Source: Pseudidiomarina marina (lineage in GTDB: Bacteria > Pseudomonadota > Gammaproteobacteria > Enterobacterales > Alteromonadaceae). From it: 64,000 bases of DNA. Of this stretch, positions 1 through 9,199 are shown in pieces. The DNA lies in the NCBI RefSeq assembly GCF_003987045.1, contig NZ_PIPZ01000001.1, forward strand, positions 1,054,001 through 1,118,000, read 5' to 3'. The notes under the pieces are model-generated. The model was not told the origin of the DNA. It ran no database searches and was given only the letters and a program-made list of their open reading frames with translations. Positions within the stretch are counted from its first letter, which is position 1. Every line of letters starts with the position of its first letter. The position numbers and the translations under genes are program-made.

Positions 1-43
1 CCGTAAGTAGTTTGTCTTGAATTACTTCCTGCAGCGTCGTCAT
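1..43 (-). CDS. bolA: BolA-like protein, N-terminal fragment (runs off window start)
   Basis: Only the first 14 codons are present, reading MTTLQEVIQDKLLT on the minus strand from an ATG at 43. A GAGG Shine-Dalgarno lies just upstream, and the stop codon of the preceding lipoprotein gene is about 10 bp away, so the two are probably co-transcribed. The start resembles that of BolA/IbaG-family proteins, which begin with a short helix and take part in Fe-S/glutaredoxin and stress regulation. In E. coli a small lipoprotein gene (yajG) also precedes bolA. The identification rests on a very short stretch and on this context, so it is tentative. Confidence 0.4.
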   Translation of the reverse strand, partial: MTTLQEVIQDKLLT

Positions 44-53
44 ATGCGCCTCG

Positions 54-533
54 CTAATCGTTATCGAGTGAGCTAAAGCAAATTCGCGAATCACGCCCTA
101 TTTTAGCAAATGCATCAATAACATTGGGTTCAGGTTCATTCGGACGGTACGCAATCCGATACCATTGCGCCCCGAAATTGCCCGATAGTTGATATAACAA
201 CACACCGTGTTGTCGATATAACTCAACGAGCTGCTGTAGACCTTCGCGACGATTCTTTGGAAATACCGATTGTTCGCCAACCAAGCGCCAACGATTCAGC
301 TCATCGGCCTCGGCCATCAGCGCTTCATTAACGCGATCGCGGCAAAAACTTAGTTGAATTGCCGAGTTAGATAACGCCCAATTTCCGGTTGGTAACTGAG
401 TTTGATCAATCGCAATAACATGTTGTTCAAGTTCATCAACTGGCTGTTGCGGCTCGCACCCAAATAACATCAGCGCTAAGGTGCCCGATAGAATCGATTT
501 ATAGATTGCTTTAAGCCACGTAGTAAACGGCAT
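54..533 (-). CDS. Small predicted lipoprotein of unknown function
   Basis: Roughly 159 residues with a short positively charged start, a hydrophobic stretch and a lipobox-like LMLFGC about 30 residues in, so it is predicted to be exported and lipid-anchored. I do not recognise a named domain in the mature part, which is mostly hydrophilic and has three further cysteines. The frame is open from a TTG at 551. The ATG at 533 has GGAA nine bases upstream and is the better start. The gene sits directly before the bolA-like start, in the place E. coli has the lipoprotein gene yajG, but I cannot show homology to YajG from the sequence. Confidence 0.7.
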   Translation of the reverse strand: MPFTTWLKAIYKSILSGTLALMLFGCEPQQPVDELEQHVIAIDQTQLPTGNWALSNSAIQLSFCRDRVNEALMAEADELNRWRLVGEQSVFPKNRREGLQQLVELYRQHGVLLYQLSGNFGAQWYRIAYRPNEPEPNVIDAFAKIGRDSRICFSSLDND

Positions 534-756
534 GATGCGTTTCCAAAACAACGAATGAATGGCTCTGCAGTATAAAGACTATTGGCGGAAGAAAAAAGAG
601 GATGGAACATCCGTGTTCGAGGGGATAACGTCATTCCATGAGTGTCATCCCAAATCCATGCGAGCATCTTATCTAATAAAAAAACGCATTTCAATTACAA
701 TTTGGTAACATTTTTATAAGTTTTTAATTTTAAAAACGATTTAATTTAAAAAAATG

Positions 757-2559
757 TTAGTTTCCGTCCAATTCTTGCTCGGGACTAACCAATGCCACAA
801 TCTGCCAACCGGCCTTTGGTTCAAAGGTTTGGTCACTTGAGAATAAATGACAATGCCCGCGTTCATCCAGTGCATACAATGGTAACGCTCTGTTACCATA
901 GCGATCCTGATAATCATCATAGTGAAATGATTCAGTTAATGCGGTTGTTTTAACTTGCGCACCTTGAAAGGTCAGGCTTGCCAGTTTTGAGAACGTGACT
1001 CCCTTGCCGAATAGTTTCAAGCGCTTACGGTACACGTCCGGTAATTGGTTTCGCGCTGGCGCATCATGGTCGGTGCTATGTAGCGCAAAGATCTTCTCTG
1101 CATCAAACCAGTCCATAAAATGCATCGCTACCACGGGGTTTAACTGCCGATAAGGCGACAAAATTAGAACGTTGCCAATACCGGTTAAATCCATATTATT
1201 TTCCGCGTGCTCGGAAGTCGGGTTGCCAAAGTAAACCGGTAAATTTTCCATTCTGGCTTGTTTGATGTGCTCCCAGTTAGTGTCAGCCAAAATCACCGGA
1301 AATTTATTCTCTTGCAGCGATTTAGCAATCAACCGCGCGGTTGGATTTGCGCCGAAAATTAAAAAACCACGCGCGGGAGGTTCCCGAAGTTTCAGCGCAT
1401 GAGCAAGAGGTTTGGCCGTTAAACTTTGCAGAATGACGGTACTTAAAATGACCAAGAAAACTAAAGGAACAAGTATTTCCGCTTGCTCCCAACCGGCTTG
1501 CTGCATTTTCAATGCAAACAATGCAGATACTGCGGCAGCAACAATACCGCGCGGAGCAATCCAACTGAGCAAGACTTTCTCTTTGAATTCGGTTTGCGTA
1601 CCAATCGATGACAACCACACGCTCAGTGGACGCACTACAAAAATAATAATTGCCAACAGAACGACTGCCGGCAAACCAAGCGAATTAAATGCGTCAGGCT
1701 GTATTCGGGCCGCAAGAATAATAAATAGCCCTGAAATGAGAAGTACCGACAGCGTCTCCTTAAATTCAAGAATCTCATCTAAATCAAGACCACGCATATT
1801 CGCCATCACCATTCCCATGACGGTTACTGTCAGTAAGCCTGACTCATGTTGCATGGCATTTGAAACCGCGAAGACGCCTAACACCACAGCTAACGTAGCG
1901 ACATTGCGTAAGTAGTGCGGAAAGATATTTTTAATCAGTGCCCAACCGAGTAATTTACCGCCGGCAAAGCCAAGTGCAAAGCCGACGCCAATGGTTGTGG
2001 CAAAGGCCTGTAATGCCTGTGACCAGCCAGCGCCCTGACTCGAAATAATGAATTCATAGACCAGCACAGCTAATAACGCGCCAATCGGATCAATGATGAT
2101 GCCTTCCCAACGCAGAATATTGCCGAGTCGCGCCAACGGTCGCACTGAGCGCAACATCGGCATAATCACTGTCGGCCCTGTGACCACAACCAATGCGCCA
2201 AATAACGCGGCGAGCTCCCAGCCAAACCCAATCAGGTAGTACGCAGCAATCGCAATAGTCACCCAGGTGACAACCATACCGATGCTGACGAGGTTCGTTA
2301 CCATTCGGCCATGCCCACGTATCTCTTCAAACTTGAGAGTTAACGAACCTTCAAACAGAATGATTGCAACTGATAACGAGACTAATGGAAATAAAATATC
2401 ACCAAACACGGCGTCCGGATCGAGTACGCCAAATATCGGCCCAATCACAATCCCCACAATTAACAGCGGCAAAATTGCCGGCACTTTCATCCGCCATGCG
2501 CCCCACTGGCACATAATTGAGAGCACACCAATCAATGCAAGTGCTGACATATTTGACAT
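757..2559 (-). CDS. CPA1-type cation:proton antiporter with C-terminal TrkA-N-like domain
   Basis: Six hundred residues. The first ~390 hold about a dozen hydrophobic segments typical of sodium (or potassium):proton exchangers, including the ILFEGSLTL segment near residue 70, GPTVIMPMLR near 130 and the IDPIGAL acidic motif near 155. From about residue 395 the protein becomes soluble, with a Rossmann-like start (FLIFGANPTARLIAKSL), suggesting an RCK/TrkA-N nucleotide-sensing domain. The expected role is pH and cation homeostasis at the inner membrane. A GGAAG Shine-Dalgarno precedes the ATG at 2559. It is transcribed away from the iron importer next door. Ion specificity cannot be told from sequence. 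Confidence 0.88.
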   Translation of the reverse strand: MSNMSALALIGVLSIMCQWGAWRMKVPAILPLLIVGIVIGPIFGVLDPDAVFGDILFPLVSLSVAIILFEGSLTLKFEEIRGHGRMVTNLVSIGMVVTWVTIAIAAYYLIGFGWELAALFGALVVVTGPTVIMPMLRSVRPLARLGNILRWEGIIIDPIGALLAVLVYEFIISSQGAGWSQALQAFATTIGVGFALGFAGGKLLGWALIKNIFPHYLRNVATLAVVLGVFAVSNAMQHESGLLTVTVMGMVMANMRGLDLDEILEFKETLSVLLISGLFIILAARIQPDAFNSLGLPAVVLLAIIIFVVRPLSVWLSSIGTQTEFKEKVLLSWIAPRGIVAAAVSALFALKMQQAGWEQAEILVPLVFLVILSTVILQSLTAKPLAHALKLREPPARGFLIFGANPTARLIAKSLQENKFPVILADTNWEHIKQARMENLPVYFGNPTSEHAENNMDLTGIGNVLILSPYRQLNPVVAMHFMDWFDAEKIFALHSTDHDAPARNQLPDVYRKRLKLFGKGVTFSKLASLTFQGAQVKTTALTESFHYDDYQDRYGNRALPLYALDERGHCHLFSSDQTFEPKAGWQIVALVSPEQELDGN

Positions 2560-2595
2560 AAGTCTTCCTTTTGTATTTTTTTACAATCAGTTGTT

Positions 2596-2614
2596 GATAA
2601 CAATTCTCATTTGC
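2596..2614. promoter_or_regulatory. Candidate Fur box upstream of fbpA
   Basis: The 19-mer GATAACAATTCTCATTTGC matches about 13 of 19 positions of the classical Fur consensus. It lies about 90 bp before the fbpA start, in the gap divergent to the antiporter. A second weaker AT-rich palindromic stretch, with GAATCAATATCGTTCG, follows near 2642-2662. Fur repression of an iron(III) importer when iron is plentiful is the usual arrangement. No binding data are available here. Confidence 0.65.
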
Positions 2615-2705
2615 GTCAAACTATTTGTAGGTACCAAATGCGAATCAATATCGTTCGTTATCTTTTTTCGATATACTTCAACCCATCAATACGAGGTATT
2701 CAATC

Positions 2706-3734
2706 ATGAGTTCAACTATGTTGCGTAAAATATTCACTGTAACCGCGATTGCAGCAAGTTTAACAGCAACGGTAGCACAAGCAGCTACAGTTAACCTGTA
2801 TTCTGCGCGCAAAGAAGCGCTAATTAAGCCGGTCTTAGAAAAGTTTACCGCAGAAACCGGTATTGAAGTACGCCTTTTAACAGGTGGTGGTGATGCCCTT
2901 CTCGCTCGTTTACAGAATGAAGGCAAAAACACCCCTGCGGATTTATTTCTAACGGTTGATGCTGGCAACTTGCATCGTGCCGCTGAAGCAGGCGTATTCC
3001 AACCGCTGACATCAGCCAAAGCATTAGAGTCCGTGCCAGCACATTTGCACGGTACCGATAACCTTTGGATTGGTTTGAGCTTACGCGCTCGCCCAATTTT
3101 TTATGCAGCTGACCGTGTCGACCCGAGCCAATTGACTGGGTATGAAGATTTGGCAAAACCTGAGTGGAACAAGAAAGTTTGTATTCGTTCATCAGACAAT
3201 ATTTATAACCAATCGCTTACTGCTGCTTTGATTGAGCATTGGGGCGAAGAAAAAACAGAAGCATGGGCAAAAGGTCTCGTAAATAATTTAGCGAAACCAC
3301 CTGTTGGCGGTGACCGTGATCAGTTAAAAGCCGCTGCAGCTGGTGTCTGCGATATAGCAGTAGCAAACACTTACTATTTTGGTCTTATGCAGACCGGCGA
3401 TGACGCTGAACAACGTGAAGCCGCGAGTAAACTCAAAATTTTCTGGCCGAACCAAGATAGTTTCGGCACTCATGTGAACGTTTCTGGCATCGGCTTAACC
3501 AAGCATGCAAAAAACAAAACTGAAGCGCAGCAACTGATTGAGTTTTTGCTGTCGGTTGAGTCACAAGCTTGGTATGCGGCTACCAACAATGAGTACCCTG
3601 CCGTCGAAGGCGTTGAGTGGAGTGAGACGTTGCAGGCGTGGGGCGACTTCAAAGCTGATGATTTGTCGATGACTTTCTTAGGCGAAAATAACGCTGCAGC
3701 CGTTAAATTGATGAATCGAGCTGGCTGGCGTTAA
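2706..3734 (+). CDS. fbpA: Iron(III) ABC transporter, periplasmic binding protein
   Basis: This 342-residue protein starts with a Sec signal peptide ending in AQA-A near residue 27. The mature protein begins VNLYSARKEALIKPVLEKF, the usual opening of FbpA/FutA-type ferric-ion binding proteins. The NTYYFG segment near residue 223 carries the paired tyrosines that these proteins use to bind iron. It captures ferric iron in the periplasm and hands it to the FbpB permease. The stop codon overlaps the permease start by one base (TAATG), so the three genes form an operon. The candidate Fur boxes upstream agree with an iron role. Confidence 0.92.
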   Translation: MSSTMLRKIFTVTAIAASLTATVAQAATVNLYSARKEALIKPVLEKFTAETGIEVRLLTGGGDALLARLQNEGKNTPADLFLTVDAGNLHRAAEAGVFQPLTSAKALESVPAHLHGTDNLWIGLSLRARPIFYAADRVDPSQLTGYEDLAKPEWNKKVCIRSSDNIYNQSLTAALIEHWGEEKTEAWAKGLVNNLAKPPVGGDRDQLKAAAAGVCDIAVANTYYFGLMQTGDDAEQREAASKLKIFWPNQDSFGTHVNVSGIGLTKHAKNKTEAQQLIEFLLSVESQAWYAATNNEYPAVEGVEWSETLQAWGDFKADDLSMTFLGENNAAAVKLMNRAGWR

Positions 3735-5404
3735 TGCGCTTTAATTTGTGGCGCCAACTGACATTAATTGCAACGGCCGTCGTTATTGGCGTGCCGTTGC
3801 TCGTTATTTGCTGGTCGGTGCTACAACTCGTATGGAGTAACGACACCTCTACGCTCAGTCATCTTTGGGCCACCGTCGTTCCGGAGTACATTCGACATTC
3901 AATCATCCTGTTAGTGGGTGTCGCTGCCGGTGTTATTACGCTTGGCGTCACTACCGCATGGCTTACAACGGCTTGCCGCTTCCCAGGGCAACGAATTCTC
4001 AGTTGGGCGCTATTACTCCCTCTGGCGATGCCCGCCTACATTACCGCCTACACCTATACTGGCATGCTGGACTTTGCCGGTCCTGTGCAATCGACTTTGC
4101 GCGATTGGTTTGGGTGGGGTTACGGCGATTATTGGTTTCCTGAGATTCGCAGTCTTGGTGGTGCCATTGTCGTGCTGAGTTTGGTTCTGTTTCCATACGT
4201 GTACCTCATTACCCGTGCGACGTTTATCCAACAATCTGCGACAACCTTAGAAGCCGGACGCAGTTTAGGATTAAACCCATGGCAATGCTTCCTACGTTTA
4301 GCCTTGCCGCTAGCTCGCCCCGCTATTGTTACTGGCGCCACATTAGCATTGATGGAAACCTTAGCCGATTATGGCACCGTCCAGTATTTTGGCGTCACGA
4401 CATTTACTACCGGTATTTTTAGAACGTGGTACGGCCTGGGAGACTTACAAGGCGCATTGCAACTCGCTGGCATGCTACTTGTGGCAGTTATTTTATTAAT
4501 ATTCATTGAGCGCTGGTCGCGTCGCCAAGCGCGATACGATCAACGCAACAATCGCCCGGCGCCGCCATTTCAACTGAACGGATGGAAAGCCATTGCAGCG
4601 AGTATTGCGTGCTGGCTGCCATTACTGTTTGGCTTTATTTTACCGGCTTTGCAACTGACAAGCTGGTCGATTGAGCGCAGCGAAGTCTGGCAAGATCCTG
4701 AGTTTTGGCAACTGACGATGAATAGCTTTGGCCTTGCCGTGCTTGCGGCTGTTCTGGTAGTGACAATGGCGTTGTGGTTAGCCTATGGTCGCCGCCAAAT
4801 CCCAACCAAAATTGTCCGCACCAGCGTTGCCTTCGCAGGTTTGGGCTACGCCATTCCGGGTCTAGTGATAGCGGTTGGCTTAATGGTATTTCTTACCAGT
4901 ATTGATCACGTCATCATTGCCCTTAGCGAATCGTGGTTCGGTGTGAATCCCGGATTATTATTATCGGGTACAGTGTTTGCCTTATTATTTGCCTACAGCG
5001 TTCGCTTTTTAAGTGTTTCGCTACAGACAATTCAGGCTGGGCTCGGTGAGATTCGTCCAAGTATGGATGAAGCAGCACGTATTCAAGGTTACAAACCACT
5101 GCAGGTATTGCGCAAAATTCATTTGCCATTGTTACGCCCAAGCGTTCTTACCGCACTCATTTTAGTTGGTGTCGATGTTTTGAAAGAGCTACCAGCAACC
5201 TTGGTATTGCGCCCTTTTGACTTTAATACCCTCGCCGTTCGCGCATACGAAATGGCAGGAGACGAACGTCTAGCCGATGCTGGCCCGCCAGCATTGATGA
5301 TGGTATTGGTAGGGCTGATTCCAGTTATTTTATTGTCTCGCGCTATGTTAAAGTCGCAACAATCTGCATTAAAGGAGCAAGAGTTTGTCCCGGTTACAGC
5401 TTGA
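3734..5404 (+). CDS. fbpB: Iron(III) ABC transporter, fused permease
   Basis: A 556-residue inner-membrane permease made of two tandem BinPDT-type halves, as in FbpB, SfuB and ThiP. Each half carries an EAA loop that docks on the ATPase: LEAGRSLGLNPWQCFLRLALP near residue 170 and DEAARIQGYKPLQVLRKIHLP near residue 450. About twelve hydrophobic segments are visible. It forms the ferric-iron channel of the importer. The start overlaps fbpA by one base, and the 3' end overlaps fbpC by 20 bases, so translation of the operon is probably coupled. Confidence 0.92.
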   Translation: MRFNLWRQLTLIATAVVIGVPLLVICWSVLQLVWSNDTSTLSHLWATVVPEYIRHSIILLVGVAAGVITLGVTTAWLTTACRFPGQRILSWALLLPLAMPAYITAYTYTGMLDFAGPVQSTLRDWFGWGYGDYWFPEIRSLGGAIVVLSLVLFPYVYLITRATFIQQSATTLEAGRSLGLNPWQCFLRLALPLARPAIVTGATLALMETLADYGTVQYFGVTTFTTGIFRTWYGLGDLQGALQLAGMLLVAVILLIFIERWSRRQARYDQRNNRPAPPFQLNGWKAIAASIACWLPLLFGFILPALQLTSWSIERSEVWQDPEFWQLTMNSFGLAVLAAVLVVTMALWLAYGRRQIPTKIVRTSVAFAGLGYAIPGLVIAVGLMVFLTSIDHVIIALSESWFGVNPGLLLSGTVFALLFAYSVRFLSVSLQTIQAGLGEIRPSMDEAARIQGYKPLQVLRKIHLPLLRPSVLTALILVGVDVLKELPATLVLRPFDFNTLAVRAYEMAGDERLADAGPPALMMVLVGLIPVILLSRAMLKSQQSALKEQEFVPVTA

Positions 5405-6509
5405 TAACATTCACATTAGCTTCGGTGCACTACACATTGTTCGTGGCGTTACCTTGGAGCTCAAGCAAGGCGAAATTGGCTGCCTGTTAGGCCCAAGCGG
5501 GTGCGGTAAAACAACGTTATTGCGCGCCATTGCCGGTTTTCAAGCGTTACAGTCAGGCTTCATTCATATTGACGACTCAAGTGTATCCGATGAAAAACAC
5601 ACGTTAGCACCTGAACAGCGTGGCGTTGGCATGGTTTTTCAAGACTTTGCTTTATTTCCGCACTTAAACGTTGAAGACAACATTAGTTTTGGCATGCGTA
5701 AGGCCAGCGCGATTGAGCGAAGCAAACGCGTAGATGAACTCCTTGATCGTATCGGTTTACCCGGATATCACAAACGTTTCCCCCACGAACTTTCGGGGGG
5801 ACAGCAACAACGCATCGCTTTAGCCCGAGCTCTTGCGCCCAAGCCACGATTGCTGTTACTTGATGAACCATTCTCCAGTCTCGATGCCGAGTTGCGCGAA
5901 CGGTTAGCTGTCGAAGTACGTGAGTTGTTGAAAAAAGAAGGAATTACTGCGTTATTAGTCACGCACGATCAACAAGAAGCCTTTGCCATGGCAGACAAAG
6001 CTGGTGTCATGTATCAAGGCGAATTGTTGCAATGGGATACCCCGTATCAGCTGTATCACCAACCAAAGCATCAGCTAGTTGCTGACTTTATCGGGCACGG
6101 CGTTTTGCTACAAGGCACCGTGAACACGGAAGGTTCGTTGGCATCACCACTTGGTATGCTTGAGCACCCGAGCTTATTGCAAATTCCAGCAGGAACACCA
6201 GTGAGCTTTCTTGTACGTCCAGATGATTTAGTTCCTGATCCAACATCACGTCTTCGCGGCACCATTAAAGCGCGTGGTTTCCGTGGTGCGCACAACCTTT
6301 ATACGATTGAACTAGCAAGCGGCGTTGAGATTCTGACACTAAGTCCATCCCATGAAGAGTTCACTGTCGGTGCCAATATCGGCCTAAGACCTGAGTTTGA
6401 TCACCTCGTTGTATTTGCTGCAGATCACTGTGAACTGCCAGGTTTTCACGATCAAGCCCCGACTGTGCAGCCGCTACCAACGGTGTTACCAAAAACGCAA
6501 TCGGCGTAA
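5385..6509 (+). CDS. fbpC: Iron(III) ABC transporter, ATP-binding protein
   Basis: A 374-residue ABC ATPase with Walker A GPSGCGKTT (near residue 37), signature LSGGQQQRIALARAL, Walker B LLLLDEP and a switch histidine in LLVTHDQQEA. Residues after about 240 form the C-terminal TOBE-like region found in FbpC. It powers ferric-iron import through FbpB. Translation appears to start at a TTG (5385), inside the end of fbpB and 8 bases after an AAGGAG Shine-Dalgarno. The 3' end overlaps the convergent zntB-like gene by 24 bp, so the two reading frames share their ends on opposite strands. Confidence 0.92.
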   Translation: MSRLQLDNIHISFGALHIVRGVTLELKQGEIGCLLGPSGCGKTTLLRAIAGFQALQSGFIHIDDSSVSDEKHTLAPEQRGVGMVFQDFALFPHLNVEDNISFGMRKASAIERSKRVDELLDRIGLPGYHKRFPHELSGGQQQRIALARALAPKPRLLLLDEPFSSLDAELRERLAVEVRELLKKEGITALLVTHDQQEAFAMADKAGVMYQGELLQWDTPYQLYHQPKHQLVADFIGHGVLLQGTVNTEGSLASPLGMLEHPSLLQIPAGTPVSFLVRPDDLVPDPTSRLRGTIKARGFRGAHNLYTIELASGVEILTLSPSHEEFTVGANIGLRPEFDHLVVFAADHCELPGFHDQAPTVQPLPTVLPKTQSA

Positions 6510-7451
6510 TAATAAAAATTCAACGACGGCAATGATAAGTAACGCAGCGCTAAATATCCAAAACGCGCTGTTGTCGTCAACGCCTGGCATTCCGCCTATA
6601 TTGATGCCAAACAAACCGGTCAGAAAACTAATCGGCAAGAACACCCCAGCAACCATCGACAGCCAGTAAGTGTTGCGATTCATCTTTTCCGCCAAATCCT
6701 GCTGTAAGTGCTCGCGCAACATCCACACCTGCTCAAGCAACATTTCCATATTTTCGAGTTCACGATGGGTATTGTCACGCTCGTTCAATAACCACTGTGT
6801 CCAATCGGCATCAAACCATTTACTGCTATCGGCGGCCAACTTATCCAAGGCTGTTAATTGAGGGCGAACAAAGCGTGTTAGTCGTAGCAGGCGACGATGC
6901 AATTGCGTCAGCGCTGACTGGCGTTCGCTGGTTGTTCCTTGTTCATCATCTTCCAAGGCTTCCATTTCGGCTTCAATGTTATCTTGCAGTTGTTCAATTT
7001 TATTGGTCATTTCATCGACAAGATGCAACATAAAATCAGGTAATGATTGAGGTCCTTGTTGTTGCTCCAAAGCACGTTGAATTAACTGAACAGCTTTAAC
7101 GGGACGCCGGCGAAAACTATACAAGTTCCCCTTAAAATACAGAATACGAAGACTCACCATGTCTTCAGGTTGATCACTTTCAGCTAAATTTACACCGCGA
7201 AGAATAAGCAAAAAACCATCATTTAGACGATCAAAGCGAGGTCGCGTATCTTCCTCTAAAACGGCATCAATAATCGGTTCCGGAATGCCTGAGTCAATGA
7301 GCCAATCGGCTAGTCCGGGAATATTTCGTTGAAAATGAAACCAGCTATTTTGTCGTTCATGAAATTTGTCATGAATCGGTTGCGCAGGATGCTGACTGAA
7401 ATCCCAACTATCAATCATAAATTCTGGTCGAGCTAACTGCTTGTCCGTCAT
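6486..7451 (-). CDS. zntB: CorA-family zinc transporter, ZntB-like
   Basis: This 321-residue protein has a large soluble N-terminal domain, a long coiled helix (about 150-250), and two C-terminal transmembrane helices. The signature loop is GINIGGMPG, the ZntB version of the CorA GMN motif. Family members are pentameric divalent-cation channels; ZntB moves zinc, coupled to protons according to more recent work. The gene converges with fbpC and the coding ends overlap by 24 bp. It stands alone, next to a YrbG-type exchanger and near the ferric importer, so this part of the window is rich in metal transport. Confidence 0.88.
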   Translation of the reverse strand: MTDKQLARPEFMIDSWDFSQHPAQPIHDKFHERQNSWFHFQRNIPGLADWLIDSGIPEPIIDAVLEEDTRPRFDRLNDGFLLILRGVNLAESDQPEDMVSLRILYFKGNLYSFRRRPVKAVQLIQRALEQQQGPQSLPDFMLHLVDEMTNKIEQLQDNIEAEMEALEDDEQGTTSERQSALTQLHRRLLRLTRFVRPQLTALDKLAADSSKWFDADWTQWLLNERDNTHRELENMEMLLEQVWMLREHLQQDLAEKMNRNTYWLSMVAGVFLPISFLTGLFGINIGGMPGVDDNSAFWIFSAALLIIAVVEFLLLRRLRFW

Positions 7452-7566
7452 AACGAAACCCTCTTTTTGTTCGTGCTTTCAGTCTAAACTGTTCAACACT
7501 GCATTCACAAGTACTACGAATTCAAGTTAAAATATTGACCAACTTAATAAAACACCAAGGAATTTT

Positions 7567-8541
7567 ATGTTACTCGCGATTGCGGCCATTGTTGTTGGAT
7601 TAGCTTTGTTAGTTTGGAGCGCCGACCGATTTGTTGATGGTGCCGCTGCTACAGCCAATCACTTCGGTATGCCTGCCCTCCTTATCGGTATGGTGATCAT
7701 CGGTTTTGGTACTTCAGCACCTGAAATGGTCGTCTCCGCTTTAGCTTCCGCGCAAGGTAATCCAGGTCTTGCACTAGGAAATGCCTACGGCTCAAATATC
7801 ACGAACATTGCACTTATTTTAGGCATCACTGCCATTTTGGCGCCAATAGCCGTTGCCAGCCAGGTATTAAAGCGCGAAGCGCCCATGCTCATAGCGATTA
7901 CCCTTCTGGCCGCTTGGCCACTTGTCGATGGCTTTATCACGAAATTAGAAGCCTGGATTTTACTGGCCATCTTTGCGAGCTATCTCGGCTGGAGTATCTA
8001 TCAAGGCATGACCGGCAGTGATGACGTATTAAGTAGCGAATTTGATCAAGAACTCAAAGAAACAGCGATGCCAGTAAGCCGTGCAATTACTTGGCTCGTA
8101 GTCGGGTTGATCTTATTAATCATCAGCTCACGTATCCTAGTTTGGGGCGCCGTCGATATTGCGACCGCATTAGGCGTGAGCGATCTCGTTATTGGTCTCA
8201 CCGTTGTTGCAGTCGGAACCTCATTACCCGAATTAGCATCGGCGATAGCTGCTGTTCGTAAAAATGAACATGACTTAGCGCTCGGTAATGTCATCGGCTC
8301 TAACATGTTTAATACGCTCGCCGTTGTCGGTATAGCCGGTGCCATTACACCAATATCGCTTGAACCATTGGTGTTAAGCCGCGATTGGTTAATGATGACC
8401 GTATTAACCTTTATGTTGCTAATTTTTGCATTCCGCCCAAATAACCGACCGAATCGTATAAACCGAGTTCATGGCGGCATCTTTGTGGCATGCTATATTG
8501 GCTACACCATTTACGTACTACAAACAGGATTTATCGCATGA
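7567..8541 (+). CDS. Calcium/sodium antiporter, YrbG family
   Basis: A 324-residue membrane exchanger with two homologous halves carrying inverted alpha-repeats: GFGTSAPEMVVSA then NAYGSNITN in the first, VAVGTSLPELASA then NVIGSNMFN in the second. These acidic and asparagine residues build the cation site in the CaCA superfamily (YrbG, NCX_Mj). An AAGGA Shine-Dalgarno precedes the ATG. The stop overlaps the next ATG (ATGA), so it is co-transcribed with the DUF3429 gene. Calcium-for-sodium exchange is the family expectation. Confidence 0.9.
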   Translation: MLLAIAAIVVGLALLVWSADRFVDGAAATANHFGMPALLIGMVIIGFGTSAPEMVVSALASAQGNPGLALGNAYGSNITNIALILGITAILAPIAVASQVLKREAPMLIAITLLAAWPLVDGFITKLEAWILLAIFASYLGWSIYQGMTGSDDVLSSEFDQELKETAMPVSRAITWLVVGLILLIISSRILVWGAVDIATALGVSDLVIGLTVVAVGTSLPELASAIAAVRKNEHDLALGNVIGSNMFNTLAVVGIAGAITPISLEPLVLSRDWLMMTVLTFMLLIFAFRPNNRPNRINRVHGGIFVACYIGYTIYVLQTGFIA

Positions 8542-8984
8542 ATTTAATCTCACAATATACGGCTCAGCGCCTTGGCTTCGCAGGACTTGCACCGTTTATT
8601 GTGTTGACCGTCATGGCGTTGCTCGATCTTCAAGGCGAGCTCGCCATGACACTGTTTATTCTTTATAGCGCTATTATTTTCAGTTTCCTTGGCGGTATCC
8701 ATTGGGGACTATGCATGACCGACGACGACCGCGACCATCGCCGCAGCCTGCAATGGAGCATGGTGCCGTCCGTTACCGGCTTTGCCGTGCTCGTTGCAAC
8801 CCAGCTCCCCATTTGTCGCGATTCAACACTTTCGTTCTTAGCGGTGCTAGCGCTACTTCATCTATTCTGGCTTAACTATGAACGCCGCAAGCTCAGCGCA
8901 CATGCGTGGTATCTAGAGTTGCGCGGCCGTTTGACATTTACGGTGGTAGCACTGCACGTCATCCTACTCATCATCAGCCTGTAA
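8538..8984 (+). CDS. DUF3429 family membrane protein
   Basis: Roughly 148 residues with four hydrophobic segments and the conserved FLGGIHWGL motif near residue 50, typical of DUF3429 proteins. No biochemical role is established for the family. The start is the ATG at 8538, which overlaps the yrbG-like stop (ATGA); the frame is open further upstream but only inside the previous gene. The overlap suggests translational coupling. A family-A palindromic element begins 5 bp after the stop. Confidence 0.82.
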   Translation: MNLISQYTAQRLGFAGLAPFIVLTVMALLDLQGELAMTLFILYSAIIFSFLGGIHWGLCMTDDDRDHRRSLQWSMVPSVTGFAVLVATQLPICRDSTLSFLAVLALLHLFWLNYERRKLSAHAWYLELRGRLTFTVVALHVILLIISL

Positions 8985-8988
8985 AAAA

Positions 8989-9129
8989 CGTTATTCGTTA
9001 TTCGTTATTGGTTATTCGGAAAAGAAAAAACAAAACACCAATAACCGCACATGGAAAAGTGAGCAAATACATCTGCTATCTCGCCAGCGAGCTAACCCAC
9101 GAATAACGAATAACGACTAACGAATAACG
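8989..9129. repeat. Palindromic element A1 (heptamer-arm family A)
   Basis: Left arm 8989-9018 and right arm 9100-9129 are 30-nt inverted repeats with two mismatches. Each arm is CG plus four heptamers (TTATTCG, TTATTCG, TTATTGG, TTATTCG). The 81-nt interior contains the segment AGTGAGCAAATACATCTGC, shared with element A2 and partly with A4. It sits 5 bp after the DUF3429 stop and 70 bp before bfd. Confidence 0.9.
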
Positions 9130-9144
9130 CCGTTTATTTTTTAT

Positions 9145-9176
9145 TGCGAATCATTCTTGTTTGCGTTATCATTAGT
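9145..9176. promoter_or_regulatory. Candidate Fur-type operator upstream of bfd
   Basis: The region contains TGCGAATCATTCTTGTTTGC followed by GTTATCATTAG, an AT-rich partly palindromic stretch of the same style as the site upstream of fbpA. It lies about 25-55 bp before the bfd start, where the promoter should be. Iron control of bfd is common in gammaproteobacteria. The match is weaker than at fbpA. Confidence 0.45.
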
Positions 9177-9199
9177 TCCGTTAAAGTACGGAGCTAACT

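Noticed and set aside
1412..1915. 167-codon open frame opposite the antiporter gene
   Set aside because: Composition and placement are those of an antisense shadow of a real membrane-protein gene.
8906..9106. Small gene reading through element A1
   Set aside because: It begins inside the DUF3429 gene in another frame and ends in the A1 interior; only the shared interior segment is noted, as a possible relic.
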